The notes under the pieces: model-generated
The model's input: the letters and a program-made list of their open reading frames with translations, nothing else
Told to the model about the DNA's origin: nothing
The model's database searches: none
Assembly: GCA_020433835.1 (NCBI GenBank)
Contig: JAGRBY010000120.1
Coordinates: forward strand, 1-14,473
DNA: 14,473 bases
Source of the DNA: Anaerolineae bacterium
GTDB lineage: Bacteria; Chloroflexota; Anaerolineae; 4572-78; J111
Reading direction: 5' to 3'
Position numbers and translations under genes: made by a program
Shown: one piece after another, positions 14,471-14,473 of the stretch
Layout of the letters: every line of letters begins with the position of its first letter
Numbering within the stretch: the stretch's first letter is position 1

Positions 14471-14473
14471 ACT

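Noticed and set aside
1..14473. A defence system, prophage or integrative element
   Set aside because: No nuclease, helicase, integrase, transposase, toxin or structural phage protein is encoded; the genes are housekeeping or metabolic in type.

Overview
This 14.5 kb window is ordinary-looking bacterial chromosome of roughly mid-50s GC. It probably comes from a Chloroflexota bacterium of the Anaerolineae type. That is inferred from the gene mix: a secreted LysM protein with two Gmad2-type domains, a GAF-containing NarL-type sensor kinase, a UMF1-family transporter, a vanadium haloperoxidase and a Cys-containing Gfo/Idh/MocA protein. No rRNA, tRNA or marker gene settles it. I see no transposase, integrase, phage gene, CRISPR array or tRNA.

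Layout. Bases 1-2752 hold a two-component system: a sensor histidine kinase cut by the left window edge, overlapping by 4 nt a LuxR/NarL-type response regulator. Convergent to it, on the minus strand, are two adjacent peptidase-U32-family genes. The upstream one (4041-5279) is TrhP-like with all four Fe-S cysteines. The downstream one (2813-3976) is a diverged paralogue without them. Next is a gene-free stretch (5280-5895) with two large palindromic elements of about 141 and 187 bp; the first interrupts a 17-nt tandem repeat. A good promoter then leads into an exported vanadium-dependent haloperoxidase (5896-7701) that carries an unusual CxxCH motif. A UMF1-family MFS transporter (7828-9144, minus) converges on it. 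It is divergent from a cold-shock protein gene (9510-9719), which has a strong promoter, a leader that can hide its ribosome binding site, and two terminators in a row. A Tat-exported PhoD-like phosphatase (9904-11211) and a Gfo/Idh/MocA oxidoreductase (11208-12485) form a translationally coupled pair. Last comes a secreted LysM-Gmad2 protein (12780-14153) with a long leader, followed by hairpins to the window end.

How the genes work together. Only three groupings are supported by arrangement: kinase with regulator, the two U32 genes, and phosphatase with oxidoreductase. The haloperoxidase, transporter, cold-shock gene and LysM gene look like single units. The most unusual material is between the genes. 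Several junctions carry short degenerate 'word' repeats. The cold-shock leader can form a 10-bp helix over its Shine-Dalgarno sequence. The LysM leader contains 19 nt that appear antisense to the 3' end of 16S rRNA. The second U32 protein has lost its metal-binding cysteines. I found no clearly new multi-gene system.
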